The position numbers and the translations under genes are program-made. From positions 1 through 10,968 of the forward strand of contig JAQUND010000048.1 of the NCBI GenBank assembly GCA_028717785.1: a stretch of 10,968 nucleotides of DNA. Reading direction: 5' to 3'. A model generated the notes under the pieces. That model was not told the DNA's origin. It made no database searches and was given only the letters and a program-made list of their open reading frames with translations. Below, piece after piece: positions 1 through 6,155 of the stretch (positions within the stretch are counted from its first letter, which is position 1; the number at the start of each line of letters is the position of its first letter). The DNA comes from Candidatus Nanoarchaeia archaeon (GTDB taxonomy: Archaea > Nanoarchaeota > Nanoarchaeia > SCGC-AAA011-G17 > JAFCDX01).

Positions 1-562
1 AAGCATTACCTGAATCTTGATATATTTGAGTTTTAACGTCAAGTAACCATGATGATGGATGGACACAAATAAGATTTTTCAGTAAACCCGATTCTTGCAA
101 ACTCATAATAATTTTTAAATCCATATTCCTTGTATACGGCGGGTTCGAAAAAGTAACGTCAGCAGCTTGATTCATTTTACAACTCACAAAAAACTCTCCT
201 ATTTGCTTTTCTTTCTTAAGTATTTTTTCCCAATTATCTTTGTCAATCAACACTGTCTCTACTTTATATAAAAGTTTTGCAAAACGACACTTACGCTCAG
301 TATCTCCAACATACTGAACTTTTGTCATATCTTTCTTTCGATTCAAAAGAACTTCAAGAAACTCAAGATTAAAGAAAACTCGAATTAAGCCTTCAGTATT
401 ACCATTAACCATTGAATCAGCTAAACCAAAAGGAGTATAAAAAATCTGAAGACCTTCGTGAGCAGACAGTTTCTCGATAGCTTTCCGTCGACCAATTGTA
501 GTAGTCAGAAAGTTATTGGAAATCTGATAATTCTCAACTGCAACTTTTTTCTTCTTTGACAT
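1..562 (-). CDS. N6-adenine DNA methyltransferase-like protein, catalytic NPPY part (3' end outside window)
   Basis: Partial gene: 187 codons are visible and the frame is still open at base 1. The start is the ATG at 562, because GGAG lies six bases upstream; another ATG at 567 is out of frame and too close to that site. The protein contains DVTFSNPPY near residues 139-147, the motif IV signature of adenine-N6 (or exocyclic amino) methyltransferases, followed by a hydrophobic strand ending in HPSSWLLD, as is usual after motif IV in this class. A YTPFGLADSM stretch near residues 44-53 resembles the YTP/FTP motif X seen upstream of motif I. No DPxCGxG-type SAM-binding motif I is seen before NPPY. 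The gene follows the DUF4365-like gene, and beyond it lies a second gene that does carry motif I. It may act alone with a degenerate SAM site or together with that protein. The NPPY assignment is firm; the target and activity are inferred. Confidence 0.7.
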   Translation of the reverse strand, partial: MSKKKKVAVENYQISNNFLTTTIGRRKAIEKLSAHEGLQIFYTPFGLADSMVNGNTEGLIRVFFNLEFLEVLLNRKKDMTKVQYVGDTERKCRFAKLLYKVETVLIDKDNWEKILKKEKQIGEFFVSCKMNQAADVTFSNPPYTRNMDLKIIMSLQESGLLKNLICVHPSSWLLDVKTQIYQDSGNA

Positions 563-580
563 ATCATGCTCCTTTTGAAG

Positions 581-611
581 CTTATATCAAAGATTAAAAT
601 GAAAATGCCAA
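581..611 (-). promoter_or_regulatory. Weak candidate promoter before the NPPY gene
   Basis: On the minus strand TTGGCA (606-611) lies 19 bases before TATAAG (581-586), with the Shine-Dalgarno site of the next gene close downstream. The spacing is longer than ideal, and AT-rich DNA gives such matches by chance, so this is only a possibility. The -35-like box touches the end of the 16-base tandem repeat. Confidence 0.2.
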
Positions 612-642
612 TTCTAATTTATTTAAATTCTAATTTATTTAA
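611..642. repeat. Perfect 16-bp tandem duplication at the gene end
   Basis: Two identical 16-base units (611-626 and 627-642; plus-strand unit ATTCTAATTTATTTAA) lie side by side at the 3' end of the DUF4365-like gene. Because 16 is not a multiple of three, the second copy is read in a shifted frame and supplies the TAA stop. With a single copy the frame would continue a few codons further (reading ...LELAFSF) before stopping. It looks like a recent slippage or recombination event. Confidence 0.85.
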
Positions 643-1428
643 ATCATTGCGAATTTCTTTTTCCAATTCTGGAATTATTTTGTCTTTAAATGAAGAACTA
701 AATTGGCTTTGAGTTAAATTTATCATTTTTCTTGCCAAAACTATATGTTCAAGCGCTAATTCTAAATACTTTTTATCTAATTCTAAATACTTTTTATCAT
801 TTTGTTTAGACGCATGTAAAGACTTTGCTGCTGCTAACAAATTTGTCCAAGAATTTTTAATAAATTTATCTTTGTATTCGTTTTTAATTAAATCATTGAC
901 AAAAAAACAATTATTAGCTAATTTAATTTCTTCAGAAAAATCATTTCTAATTATAACAGTAGACAAACCTCTAATATATAAACATCTTGCGTAATCTACC
1001 ATTAAGTCCCTTAAAAAATTTATTTTTGAAAAACTTTCAAACTTTTTAAATTTATCTTCAGTACTTCCATGCGTTATGGGAGTGTATCTTTTATATTTTA
1101 CTTTTTGCATAGAATTGTCATGAAAATTTAATTGTAAGATATCTCTAGAGTCAATCCAAAATAAATATACTGGGATTTGAGAACTTTTCCAATACTCAAA
1201 TTTATCCTCGACATCTTTGTCTTTTGGTTCTTTATCCCAATATTTAACTTGAATATAAAAAAGAATATTTGTTGGATATTCTTTTTTTATAAGTTCACAA
1301 ACAAAATCATTTCCTAGATCTTGTCCCCCATCAATCTTATGAACCAGACAAAAATTTGACAATATATATTGAATAAAAGCTTCACCAATATTGCCTTTTC
1401 TCTTATTATCTGTATATTTAGGCATCAT
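619..1428 (-). CDS. DUF4365-like protein, putative PD-(D/E)XK-type nuclease
   Basis: The 269-residue protein begins with the pattern of the DUF4365 family: NIGEAFIQY (E16), then GGQDLGNDFVCEL (D37, D41, E45), then FYIQVKYW (Q60, K62), and later PVYLFWIDSRD. In PD-(D/E)XK nucleases the E, D and QxK residues form the metal-binding active site, and all of them are present here. The C-terminal half is rich in Lys, Asn and Leu and shows no known domain. The gene begins eight bases after the motif-I gene ends and is followed by the NPPY gene, so it lies between two methyltransferase-like genes. Its start (ATG at 1428, or 1425) has only a weak GAAAAAG upstream, unlike most genes here. It contains a perfect in-frame 21-base duplication, and its stop codon comes from a 16-base duplication. 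Base composition looks even more AT-rich than its neighbours, which suggests recent acquisition. A nuclease linked to modification, or a mobile intruder, are both possible; activity is inferred. Confidence 0.65.
   Translation of the reverse strand: MMPKYTDNKRKGNIGEAFIQYILSNFCLVHKIDGGQDLGNDFVCELIKKEYPTNILFYIQVKYWDKEPKDKDVEDKFEYWKSSQIPVYLFWIDSRDILQLNFHDNSMQKVKYKRYTPITHGSTEDKFKKFESFSKINFLRDLMVDYARCLYIRGLSTVIIRNDFSEEIKLANNCFFVNDLIKNEYKDKFIKNSWTNLLAAAKSLHASKQNDKKYLELDKKYLELALEHIVLARKMINLTQSQFSSSFKDKIIPELEKEIRNDLNKLEFK
756..797. repeat. Perfect 21-bp in-frame tandem duplication
   Basis: Two identical 21-base units (756-776 and 777-797) sit in the DUF4365-like gene and encode the doubled heptapeptide pattern KKYLELD/KKYLELA near residues 217-230. 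The duplication adds exactly two helical turns to a predicted helix and keeps the frame. No base differs between the copies, so the event is recent or maintained by slippage. Confidence 0.9.
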
Positions 1429-1436
1429 AACTTTTT

Positions 1437-2039
1437 CTAAATTATTTTGTAATAGAATTTACTTACATCTCTCTCAAAACTGTCAGCATTTTCACCAATT
1501 AATCTATTTCTATTATGTTTCTTGAACAAATGTCTTATTTTATTTGTCTTATCTTGCCACTCAGCACCTACCAACACCCATATCCCAATCTCAGCCTCGT
1601 CTGGCAAATTCCCACGCTGCATCACATCACCCATCAAAAGTCTTATCCCAGTCCCGAAAACATATAACAACCGAAAACAACTCCCTGGTTGTATCTCGGA
1701 AAACAAATGAGTCTTACCCAAAAACTTATCTATATCAAAACTCTCTCCCAAAACACTATACTTCTTCCTGAGCATACGAATAGTAAACTGCCCGTAACCA
1801 GAGCACAAATCTTCAGTTGTCTTATCCTGGTCTTCCCAAGCGTCATATCGCTCGAGCATCTCATCTACAAGCCACAAGGGCGTAAAAACTTCTCCATGTT
1901 TATCTGATTTTTCTTTGTTTGTAACAACTTGCTGCTCATTGCTTTTTTGCAAAGGATATTGAGATAAATCAAGTTTAAGACCAGAAACTTCTAAAAATCG
2001 TTGCTCAATTTGTTCAAGTTTTGTTTTTACGCTATTCAT
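1437..2039 (-). CDS. SAM-dependent methyltransferase-like protein with motif I but no catalytic NPPY
   Basis: The 200-residue product (counted from the ATG at 2039) has HGEVFTPLWLVDEML at residues 48-62, matching motif X of N6-adenine DNA methyltransferases, and DLCSGYGQF at 77-85, matching the SAM-binding motif I. Later segments (SEIQPGSC, LLMGDVMQRGNLP) could form further strands of the Rossmann fold. No NPP[YF] or DPPY follows, and the protein stops soon after, so it is a SAM-binding domain without the usual catalytic loop. The gene that has NPPY lies 0.8 kb downstream behind the DUF4365-like gene. An in-frame ATG at 2063 would add eight residues; neither start has a Shine-Dalgarno site. 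It may be one half of a split enzyme, a decayed enzyme, or a phage family whose motif IV diverges. Confidence 0.65.
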   Translation of the reverse strand: MNSVKTKLEQIEQRFLEVSGLKLDLSQYPLQKSNEQQVVTNKEKSDKHGEVFTPLWLVDEMLERYDAWEDQDKTTEDLCSGYGQFTIRMLRKKYSVLGESFDIDKFLGKTHLFSEIQPGSCFRLLYVFGTGIRLLMGDVMQRGNLPDEAEIGIWVLVGAEWQDKTNKIRHLFKKHNRNRLIGENADSFERDVSKFYYKII

Positions 2040-2169
2040 TGAATTATTATATACTAAGCACATTTATCAAACATAAAAAACTATCATATAGTTTCCTATG
2101 TTGCTCAACTTCGAGTATGCTAGTCGGCCTCGTAGATATTTCTAGTTATTTTATATAATAAGGAGTATT

Positions 2170-2370
2170 ATGAAATTTTTATATTTGTTTGTTTTGTGCA
2201 TAATGTGTTCAAGTTCAGCACCATGGTTGTCATATAGCGTCAGATATGTAGGCTCAGAAAAAGAATGTAACTTGCTTTTGAAAGAATTAGAAAAGAAAAA
2301 TCAAGAATGTAGAGTGATTTGTCATGATAGTGGTGCTGTTTATGAAATCAATTATAGACCTATAAAATAA
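2170..2370 (+). CDS. Small exported protein, unknown function
   Basis: A 66-residue protein on the strand opposite to its neighbours, with a clear ribosome site (AAGGAG six bases before the ATG). The N-terminus KFLYLFVLCIMC is a hydrophobic signal or anchor, followed by SSSAPW, which could be a signal peptidase site; it does not fit a strict lipobox. The mature part has a charged helix (KELEKKNQEC) and three Cys, so a disulfide in the periplasm or outside is possible. The gene is divergent from the motif-I methyltransferase gene and ends one base before the end of the 43-residue membrane protein gene on the other strand. Small exported phage proteins of this kind include superinfection-exclusion and lysis accessories, but nothing here decides that. 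Confidence 0.75.
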   Translation: MKFLYLFVLCIMCSSSAPWLSYSVRYVGSEKECNLLLKELEKKNQECRVICHDSGAVYEINYRPIK

Positions 2371-2371
2371 T

Positions 2372-2503
2372 TTATCGTTTATTGTACAAAAACAATATGA
2401 TCCCAAATGGCATCGAAATTATTGTCAAGACTGATATCGCAGCAATAAAAACGTAACCTGTTGCTGTGTATAATGCATCGCATATAATGTCAAAAATGTT
2501 CAT
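2372..2503 (-). CDS. 43-residue single-pass membrane protein
   Basis: A short gene with a strong Shine-Dalgarno site (GGAGG five bases before the ATG at 2503), which makes it credible despite its length. The product starts MNIFDIICDALYTATGY, continues with a hydrophobic stretch of about 24 residues (roughly 16-40, including FIAAISVLTIISMPFGI), and ends in the positive tail YNKR, so an N-out/C-in membrane helix is likely. It lies 13 bases after the end of the preceding gene, at the downstream end of the minus-strand run, and ends tail to tail with the plus-strand exported-protein gene. A lysis or membrane-modifying role is possible but unsupported. Confidence 0.75.
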   Translation of the reverse strand: MNIFDIICDALYTATGYVFIAAISVLTIISMPFGIILFLYNKR

Positions 2504-2516
2504 TGCTCCTCCGTAA

Positions 2517-2714
2517 TCAATCCAGTATTTCAACCCAAATTAGATCACCTAAAGTAACTATAAAGGGTTCTTCTTCTATAGTTCTTACTTTAAGTTTTTT
2601 CTCAGGTACGTGTTTTACACACCATTGCCACATGACAAGAAACGTCGTCTCTCTGTCTTTGTTTTTCAGACAAAAAGATTTCTGCGTTTCATCTTTATAA
2701 GTGATTCTTAGCAT
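2517..2714 (-). CDS. Small hypothetical protein
   Basis: No family recognised. From the ATG at 2714 the product is 65 residues, mixed charged and aromatic (MLRITYKDETQKSF, MWQWCVKHV, VTLGDLIWVEILD), probably a small beta-rich soluble protein. The frame is open further up to a TTG at 2750, which overlaps the stop of the preceding gene (TTGGTAG). That start would add a hydrophobic 12-residue leader and allow termination-reinitiation coupling. Neither start has a recognisable ribosome site, so the choice is uncertain. The next gene's GGAGG begins only a few bases after this gene's stop, which supports membership of the same transcript. Confidence 0.55.
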   Translation of the reverse strand: MLRITYKDETQKSFCLKNKDRETTFLVMWQWCVKHVPEKKLKVRTIEEEPFIVTLGDLIWVEILD

Positions 2715-2743
2715 AAACAAAATATCGAAGGCAAAAAGTAAAA

Positions 2744-3520
2744 CTACCAATCAAATTCTAAAGCACGTGCAACTTTCCCGCCAGCTTCATAAGTCATATT
2801 GATTACTTTGACAAATTCGCTCGGCTTGCAACGTGTCCCGAAAATTATATTTCCACACGTGACAATTGGTTTTGAGCAACCTTTTGCATAATCTACAATT
2901 CTACGAACATCTGCTTGTATATTTTCAGGGAAAACAACAACAGGAAAATACCGTGTCCCAAACAGATCGTCTTGCGGCTTGTCAGAAAAAAACTCTACAG
3001 CTTCTTCAGCCGTATTATAGAACCCTCTTTTAAATTGGAACTTGGGGTTGTCTTTGTGAAGCTCAGAATACCATTCCTCAGGAGCTTCATAATCATACAT
3101 TCTTGCATCTAATTCAAAATCTTTGAAACATACAACCAAATCAATACGATCAGGGTCGCCTCCACCTCGTTGTAGTCTACCAATTAAACCGGTTTCCCAA
3201 TATTTTTGAACTTCTTTTTTCTTATCTTCGTTGAAATATTCAGCATAAGTTTTACATTGTCGAAGATCATTTCTCCCGCCATTGTTTGCTTCGATTACAT
3301 AAGCAAAAAGAACTTTACGCTTGAATTTCTTTCCTTGCTCTCCTGCAGTCTTTGACCAACCATTTAAAGAACCGATATCTCGTAAACAAGAATGACTGGC
3401 TGAAAAAAACTGACTTTCTTTATCGTTTGATAAATGTTCGCAAGCGATTTCAAAAACTTTACCAATAAGTTGAGTAGCATCAAATTTTCTAATTTCTTCA
3501 TTCGGTAAAAACTTAAACAT
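2744..3520 (-). CDS. Hypothetical phage protein, 258 residues
   Basis: No family recognised. The protein looks soluble and mixed alpha/beta, with scattered Cys, a glycine-rich RGGGDPDR segment (about residues 118-125) followed by the strand IDLVVCFKDFELD, an acidic aromatic stretch (MYDYEAPEEWYSEL) and a C-terminal Gly/Cys segment (PIVTCGNIIFGTRC). There is no signal peptide or membrane helix. The start at 3520 is preceded by GAGGG with good spacing and lies one base after the stop of the upstream gene, so the two are probably co-translated. The compact spacing argues for a real gene expressed with the neighbouring small genes. Confidence 0.75.
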   Translation of the reverse strand: MFKFLPNEEIRKFDATQLIGKVFEIACEHLSNDKESQFFSASHSCLRDIGSLNGWSKTAGEQGKKFKRKVLFAYVIEANNGGRNDLRQCKTYAEYFNEDKKKEVQKYWETGLIGRLQRGGGDPDRIDLVVCFKDFELDARMYDYEAPEEWYSELHKDNPKFQFKRGFYNTAEEAVEFFSDKPQDDLFGTRYFPVVVFPENIQADVRRIVDYAKGCSKPIVTCGNIIFGTRCKPSEFVKVINMTYEAGGKVARALEFDW

Positions 3521-3521
3521 A

Positions 3522-3770
3522 TTAACCCTCAGTATTGAAAATATTTGCTAATTGATTTAGCTCTTGTGTCAAACCTTTTGATTCTATAAAATGCAGCAAA
3601 AAATTAACTATATATTCTTGATCCCATTTATAAAAAGCAAAAGCATGTGTTTCAGGACGTGATGTTGCAAGTTGCTCAAAAATTTCTTTGAGTTTTGTTG
3701 CTGCTTGTTCACCTACTTTTAATGTTTCGTGACAAGCAGCTGCGTCTTCAAAAGTTTTTTTATAATCCAT
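3522..3770 (-). CDS. Small hypothetical protein, helical
   Basis: An 82-residue protein with no recognised family. The pattern (MDYKKTFEDAAACHETL, QAATKLKEIFEQL, FYKWDQEYIVNFLLHFIES, LTQELNQLANIF) suggests three or four amphipathic helices and a soluble fold. The ATG at 3770 lies two bases after the stop of the preceding gene; its ribosome site AGGAAG is inside the last codons of that gene. It is followed after one base by the 258-residue gene. The tight packing suggests a shared transcript and perhaps linked roles. Confidence 0.7.
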   Translation of the reverse strand: MDYKKTFEDAAACHETLKVGEQAATKLKEIFEQLATSRPETHAFAFYKWDQEYIVNFLLHFIESKGLTQELNQLANIFNTEG

Positions 3771-3772
3771 CT

Positions 3773-4006
3773 CTACTTCCTGTTATATTTCCATGGTTGA
3801 AGAGACCATTTACTCATCGATTTTAGTGACTCATACCAGCGATAATCGGATATGTCCCAAGGATCTATGACTTTCTTAAATGCTTTTCCGTCTGCGATTT
3901 CTTCAGTTCTTCTTATTTTTTTGTTTGAATATCTCTTAAAGAACTGACGACGATCAGATCCCTTGTAGCCATCTGTAACCCAAGGCTTGCGATAACTTCT
4001 AGACAT
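3773..4006 (-). CDS. Small basic conserved phage protein (MSRSYRKPW type)
   Basis: A 77-residue, strongly basic protein (MSRSYRKPWVTDGYKG, RRQFFKRYSNKKIRR) with a Trp/Tyr-rich C-terminal half (PWDISDYRWYESL, KWSLQPWKY). Small proteins starting SRSYKK/RKxP and containing NRKxRR followed by WDICDYR-like text recur in phage genomes; from memory they have no assigned role, and the charge suggests nucleic-acid binding. AAGGAG lies six bases before the ATG, but both the site and the start codon are inside a strong hairpin (4004-4039). The stop codon of the upstream zinc-ribbon gene lies in the other arm of that hairpin. Translation is therefore probably coupled to that gene. Confidence 0.75.
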   Translation of the reverse strand: MSRSYRKPWVTDGYKGSDRRQFFKRYSNKKIRRTEEIADGKAFKKVIDPWDISDYRWYESLKSMSKWSLQPWKYNRK

Positions 4007-4039
4007 GTTGTACTCCTTAGTTTAAGGTGTTACAACATG
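4004..4039 (-). promoter_or_regulatory. Hairpin sequestering a ribosome-binding site and start codon
   Basis: In the minus-strand RNA the outer arms CATGTTGTA and TACAACATG pair over nine bases (4031-4039 with 4004-4012). The inner arms CCTTA and TAAGG (4023-4027 with 4015-4019) pair over five around a three-base loop, with a small internal loop between the stems. The right arm contains the AAGGAG site and the ATG of the 3773-4006 gene; the left arm contains the TAA stop of the zinc-ribbon gene. A ribosome finishing the upstream gene would unfold the stem and expose the site. The structure is read directly from sequence; the regulatory role is inferred. Confidence 0.7.
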
Positions 4040-4380
4040 GTTTCCTCCTTTTCACTGTATAATACATTCATTGTTCGTTTGTATCGTAATAGATTTTTAA
4101 GCTGTTCAAGAAAATCTTGCAATTGTTGATCAGTTTTTCTTAATTGATTATGTTGACCGAAGTCCACGTCGAATTCGTCTTTTAACTTATTCTTGTAATA
4201 TTTTATTTTTGATTTCAAATTACTTCTAAATAGATTGCTTCTACGATAATTATTCTCACGTTTACTTCTGCATGCTTTGCATATGCTCTCACGATAATTT
4301 TTATGTACATAAAACTCTTCAATTGATTTTATGTTATTACAGTGTTTGCAAAGCTTATTTTTTTCTAAGTGTCCGTTCAT
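4030..4380 (-). CDS. Zinc-ribbon protein, HNH/endonuclease-associated type
   Basis: The 116-residue product opens with a four-Cys module, KLCKHC...FYVHKNYRESICKAC (Cys pairs about residues 11/14 and 34/37), then RSKRENNYRRS. This Cx2C...Cx2C ribbon is common at the N-terminus of phage HNH or endonuclease VII-like proteins. However, the rest (a Lys-rich stretch and a long helix QLQDFLEQLKNLLRYKRTM) holds no DHxxP or HNH core, so it is either a truncated nuclease or a separate DNA/RNA-binding protein. The ATG at 4380 lies inside the end of the RNA ligase gene (26-base overlap). A TTG eight codons earlier is possible but less likely. The last codons contain GGAGGAAACC followed by ATGTTGTAA, and the stop lies in the hairpin controlling the next gene. 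Confidence 0.65.
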   Translation of the reverse strand: MNGHLEKNKLCKHCNNIKSIEEFYVHKNYRESICKACRSKRENNYRRSNLFRSNLKSKIKYYKNKLKDEFDVDFGQHNQLRKTDQQLQDFLEQLKNLLRYKRTMNVLYSEKEETML

Positions 4381-5374
4381 AATCTTCAAAACGTATCTTT
4401 GCAATTTTCGAACGCTGTTCTGTCCGAATTACAACTCCTTCAGGTTTGCCCAATGCATCATTTTCAAGTAAAGCATTTGTTGTACCCGGGAGAATATTTT
4501 TCAACCAATCATAAGTTTCTTGCACACTTTGTGGTGGACATGTCCCAATAATAGAAGGGACCGTCAAACACCCTATATCTGCTGCAACACTTGCAATTGT
4601 CCTGACACACGCAAAATTTTGCCCACCATTATCTCTCCAAGCAGCTATTTTATCTACGGGCAAATCGAGTAAATCTTCAAACTCTTTTGCTGTCGTCATC
4701 ATGACATCAAATAACCTGAAACCAAGCTTCCCTGTTTTTGTATAATTCTTTGCTGTTCCTGCTTTTCCTCCATAAACTTCTCCGAATAACACAAAAACAG
4801 CTTGTTCAAGCTGATCCCAATAAATTCTTCTTGCATTGTCAGCAACAGCTTTGATTGTGTCGACAATATCCAATGTTGTATTATGAATCCAATCTCCGAA
4901 CCCATAAAGAAGTTCTTCTCGAGAACCAATTAAATACATGCCTTTAGGAAATAATATAATTCTTGCATTTGTACCATCGATTTTCTCTGAAAGAAAAACT
5001 TCGTCATCCGTTGAAAAATGTACAAGAACTTCTTCTTTCAAACATCCTCTATCACCCAATGCATGATATGTAAGAATACTTGGGTATTTTGTAGCTGAAT
5101 TGATTTTTTTCAAATCGAAAGCTCGCATATTTACGCAAAACTTACCATAATCAGGATTATGCTTTATCATGATATCATACGTTGCTGGTTTTACTTTCCA
5201 GTCTACGTTATTGCAATCACCACAAGCCACACTCATACTCATTGCAGCTGCATCACTTGGCATAATTATTTCATTATTACACTTAATACAGGTCATTACA
5301 ATAAATGCTTCTGGCGGACAAGTCTTACCCTCATGTTTTTTTCCACAAAAAATGCAATGCTTAGCTTCACTCAT
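4355..5374 (-). CDS. ATP-dependent RNA ligase with N-terminal zinc ribbon
   Basis: A 339-residue nucleotidyltransferase-fold RNA ligase. All core motifs are visible: motif I EKIDGTNAR with the adenylated lysine at K131, GSREELLYG (150-158), motif III VLFGEVYGGK (195-204), IIIa GFRLFDV (218-224), motif IV PEGVVIRT (311-318) and motif V KIAKIRFEDY (323-332). The protein ends just after motif V, as in the RNA ligase domain family (PF09414-like, Rnl2-related), with no extra C-terminal domain. The first 60 residues carry Cys pairs (C7/C10 with C19; C29/C32 and C51/C54) that form one or two zinc ribbons, probably for nucleic-acid recognition. The start at 5374 has AGGAG six bases upstream and overlaps the preceding gene by eight bases. 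Phage RNA ligases usually repair tRNAs or other RNAs cut by host defences; the substrate here is unknown. Confidence 0.88.
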   Translation of the reverse strand: MSEAKHCIFCGKKHEGKTCPPEAFIVMTCIKCNNEIIMPSDAAAMSMSVACGDCNNVDWKVKPATYDIMIKHNPDYGKFCVNMRAFDLKKINSATKYPSILTYHALGDRGCLKEEVLVHFSTDDEVFLSEKIDGTNARIILFPKGMYLIGSREELLYGFGDWIHNTTLDIVDTIKAVADNARRIYWDQLEQAVFVLFGEVYGGKAGTAKNYTKTGKLGFRLFDVMMTTAKEFEDLLDLPVDKIAAWRDNGGQNFACVRTIASVAADIGCLTVPSIIGTCPPQSVQETYDWLKNILPGTTNALLENDALGKPEGVVIRTEQRSKIAKIRFEDYERTLRKK

Positions 5375-6134
5375 TCTTGTCTCCTATAGCCATAGACTTT
5401 ATTACTTCATTCAATACTGGTGCTTGGCATTCTCCCGGTTTTGTTGCAGCCAGTTCTACTCCTGCATTCTCAGCAAAAAACATATCGCCCTGATTAAAAC
5501 GTAGAGCATCAGCTTGCTTGCACTTTGTTATCCACTCTTCAAAATCTTTACAATCATCAGATAAACTCGAGAGCCATTTAAAGAACTCTTCCAAAGTCGA
5601 AGGAAGCACGCCCACCCAATCAGAACCATAATCATAAGGGCCCTGTGTTTTTTCGTCCCAATAATCTATTTGTTCTGACTCTCCATTTTCAAGATAACGA
5701 CCTATATAATGTTTTCCTGTATGATCACTACCAGAATACCAAACTTCGTCATCTTTGGGCTCGCGTCCAAGTGATTTAAGAACTTCAGTCACTTTATCTT
5801 TATAGCCTGCACAACCTATGCCAGCAAAACGATGATAAACAGTTTTTTCAGGTTCTTTTTTATAATCAGTACAACTTGCATAAATAAAAATGCCGTTTTG
5901 AGGACCTCTGATTGATACAATATCAAATCCTGCAAGTTGTATATCTCCCGAATTTATTGCTGCAATTGTTGGCTTTGTAAAATCATGTTCTTCATGCCAC
6001 ATTTCTTCGCTCGAAACATAAGCCCAATTTTTATAAATTGAAATTGAAGATTTTAGTTTGTAATGATTGAACGTGCCATTACAAGCTTGAGCGTCAGAAT
6101 TAAAAGCTAAACAATCCCAATTTGAGAGTGCCAT
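5367..6134 (-). CDS. Hypothetical phage protein, 255 residues
   Basis: No family recognised. The protein is acidic and rich in aromatic residues and Cys (ALSNWDCLAF, CNGTFNHYKL, FIYASCTDY, GIGCAGYKD, DDCKDFEEW, ITKCKQADAL), with a central WYSGSDHTGKHYIGRYLENG and an acidic tail. It has no membrane segment. It looks like a soluble enzyme-size or structural-accessory protein. The start at 6134 has AAGGGG about ten bases upstream, and the 3' end overlaps the RNA ligase start by eight bases, so translation of the ligase is likely coupled to it. Repeated partnership with the ligase in other genomes would be the best clue to function. Confidence 0.72.
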   Translation of the reverse strand: MALSNWDCLAFNSDAQACNGTFNHYKLKSSISIYKNWAYVSSEEMWHEEHDFTKPTIAAINSGDIQLAGFDIVSIRGPQNGIFIYASCTDYKKEPEKTVYHRFAGIGCAGYKDKVTEVLKSLGREPKDDEVWYSGSDHTGKHYIGRYLENGESEQIDYWDEKTQGPYDYGSDWVGVLPSTLEEFFKWLSSLSDDCKDFEEWITKCKQADALRFNQGDMFFAENAGVELAATKPGECQAPVLNEVIKSMAIGDKNE

Positions 6135-6155
6135 TAGAATATACCCCTTAAGCCA

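Noticed and set aside
1522..1907. Three overlapping plus-strand open frames in the methyltransferase gene
   Set aside because: No ribosome sites, and the minus frame contains recognisable methyltransferase motifs.
2046..2051. TATAAT on the minus strand just before the motif-I methyltransferase gene
   Set aside because: It would place the transcript start at the start codon, and the nearest TTGATA is only 13 bases upstream; chance match in AT-rich DNA.
2098..2146. 15-codon plus-strand open frame in the divergent intergenic region
   Set aside because: No ribosome site and too short to judge.
2154..2159. TATAAT on the plus strand before the 2170-2370 gene
   Set aside because: The transcript would start inside the ribosome-binding site, and no -35 box is seen.
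2384..2400. Small inverted repeat ATTGT/ACAAT as a terminator between convergent genes
   Set aside because: Only five A-T-rich pairs and no U-run on the appropriate strand; too weak.
5169..5504. 111-residue plus-strand open frame
   Set aside because: Lies antisense inside the RNA ligase and its upstream neighbour, whose own reading frames are strongly supported.
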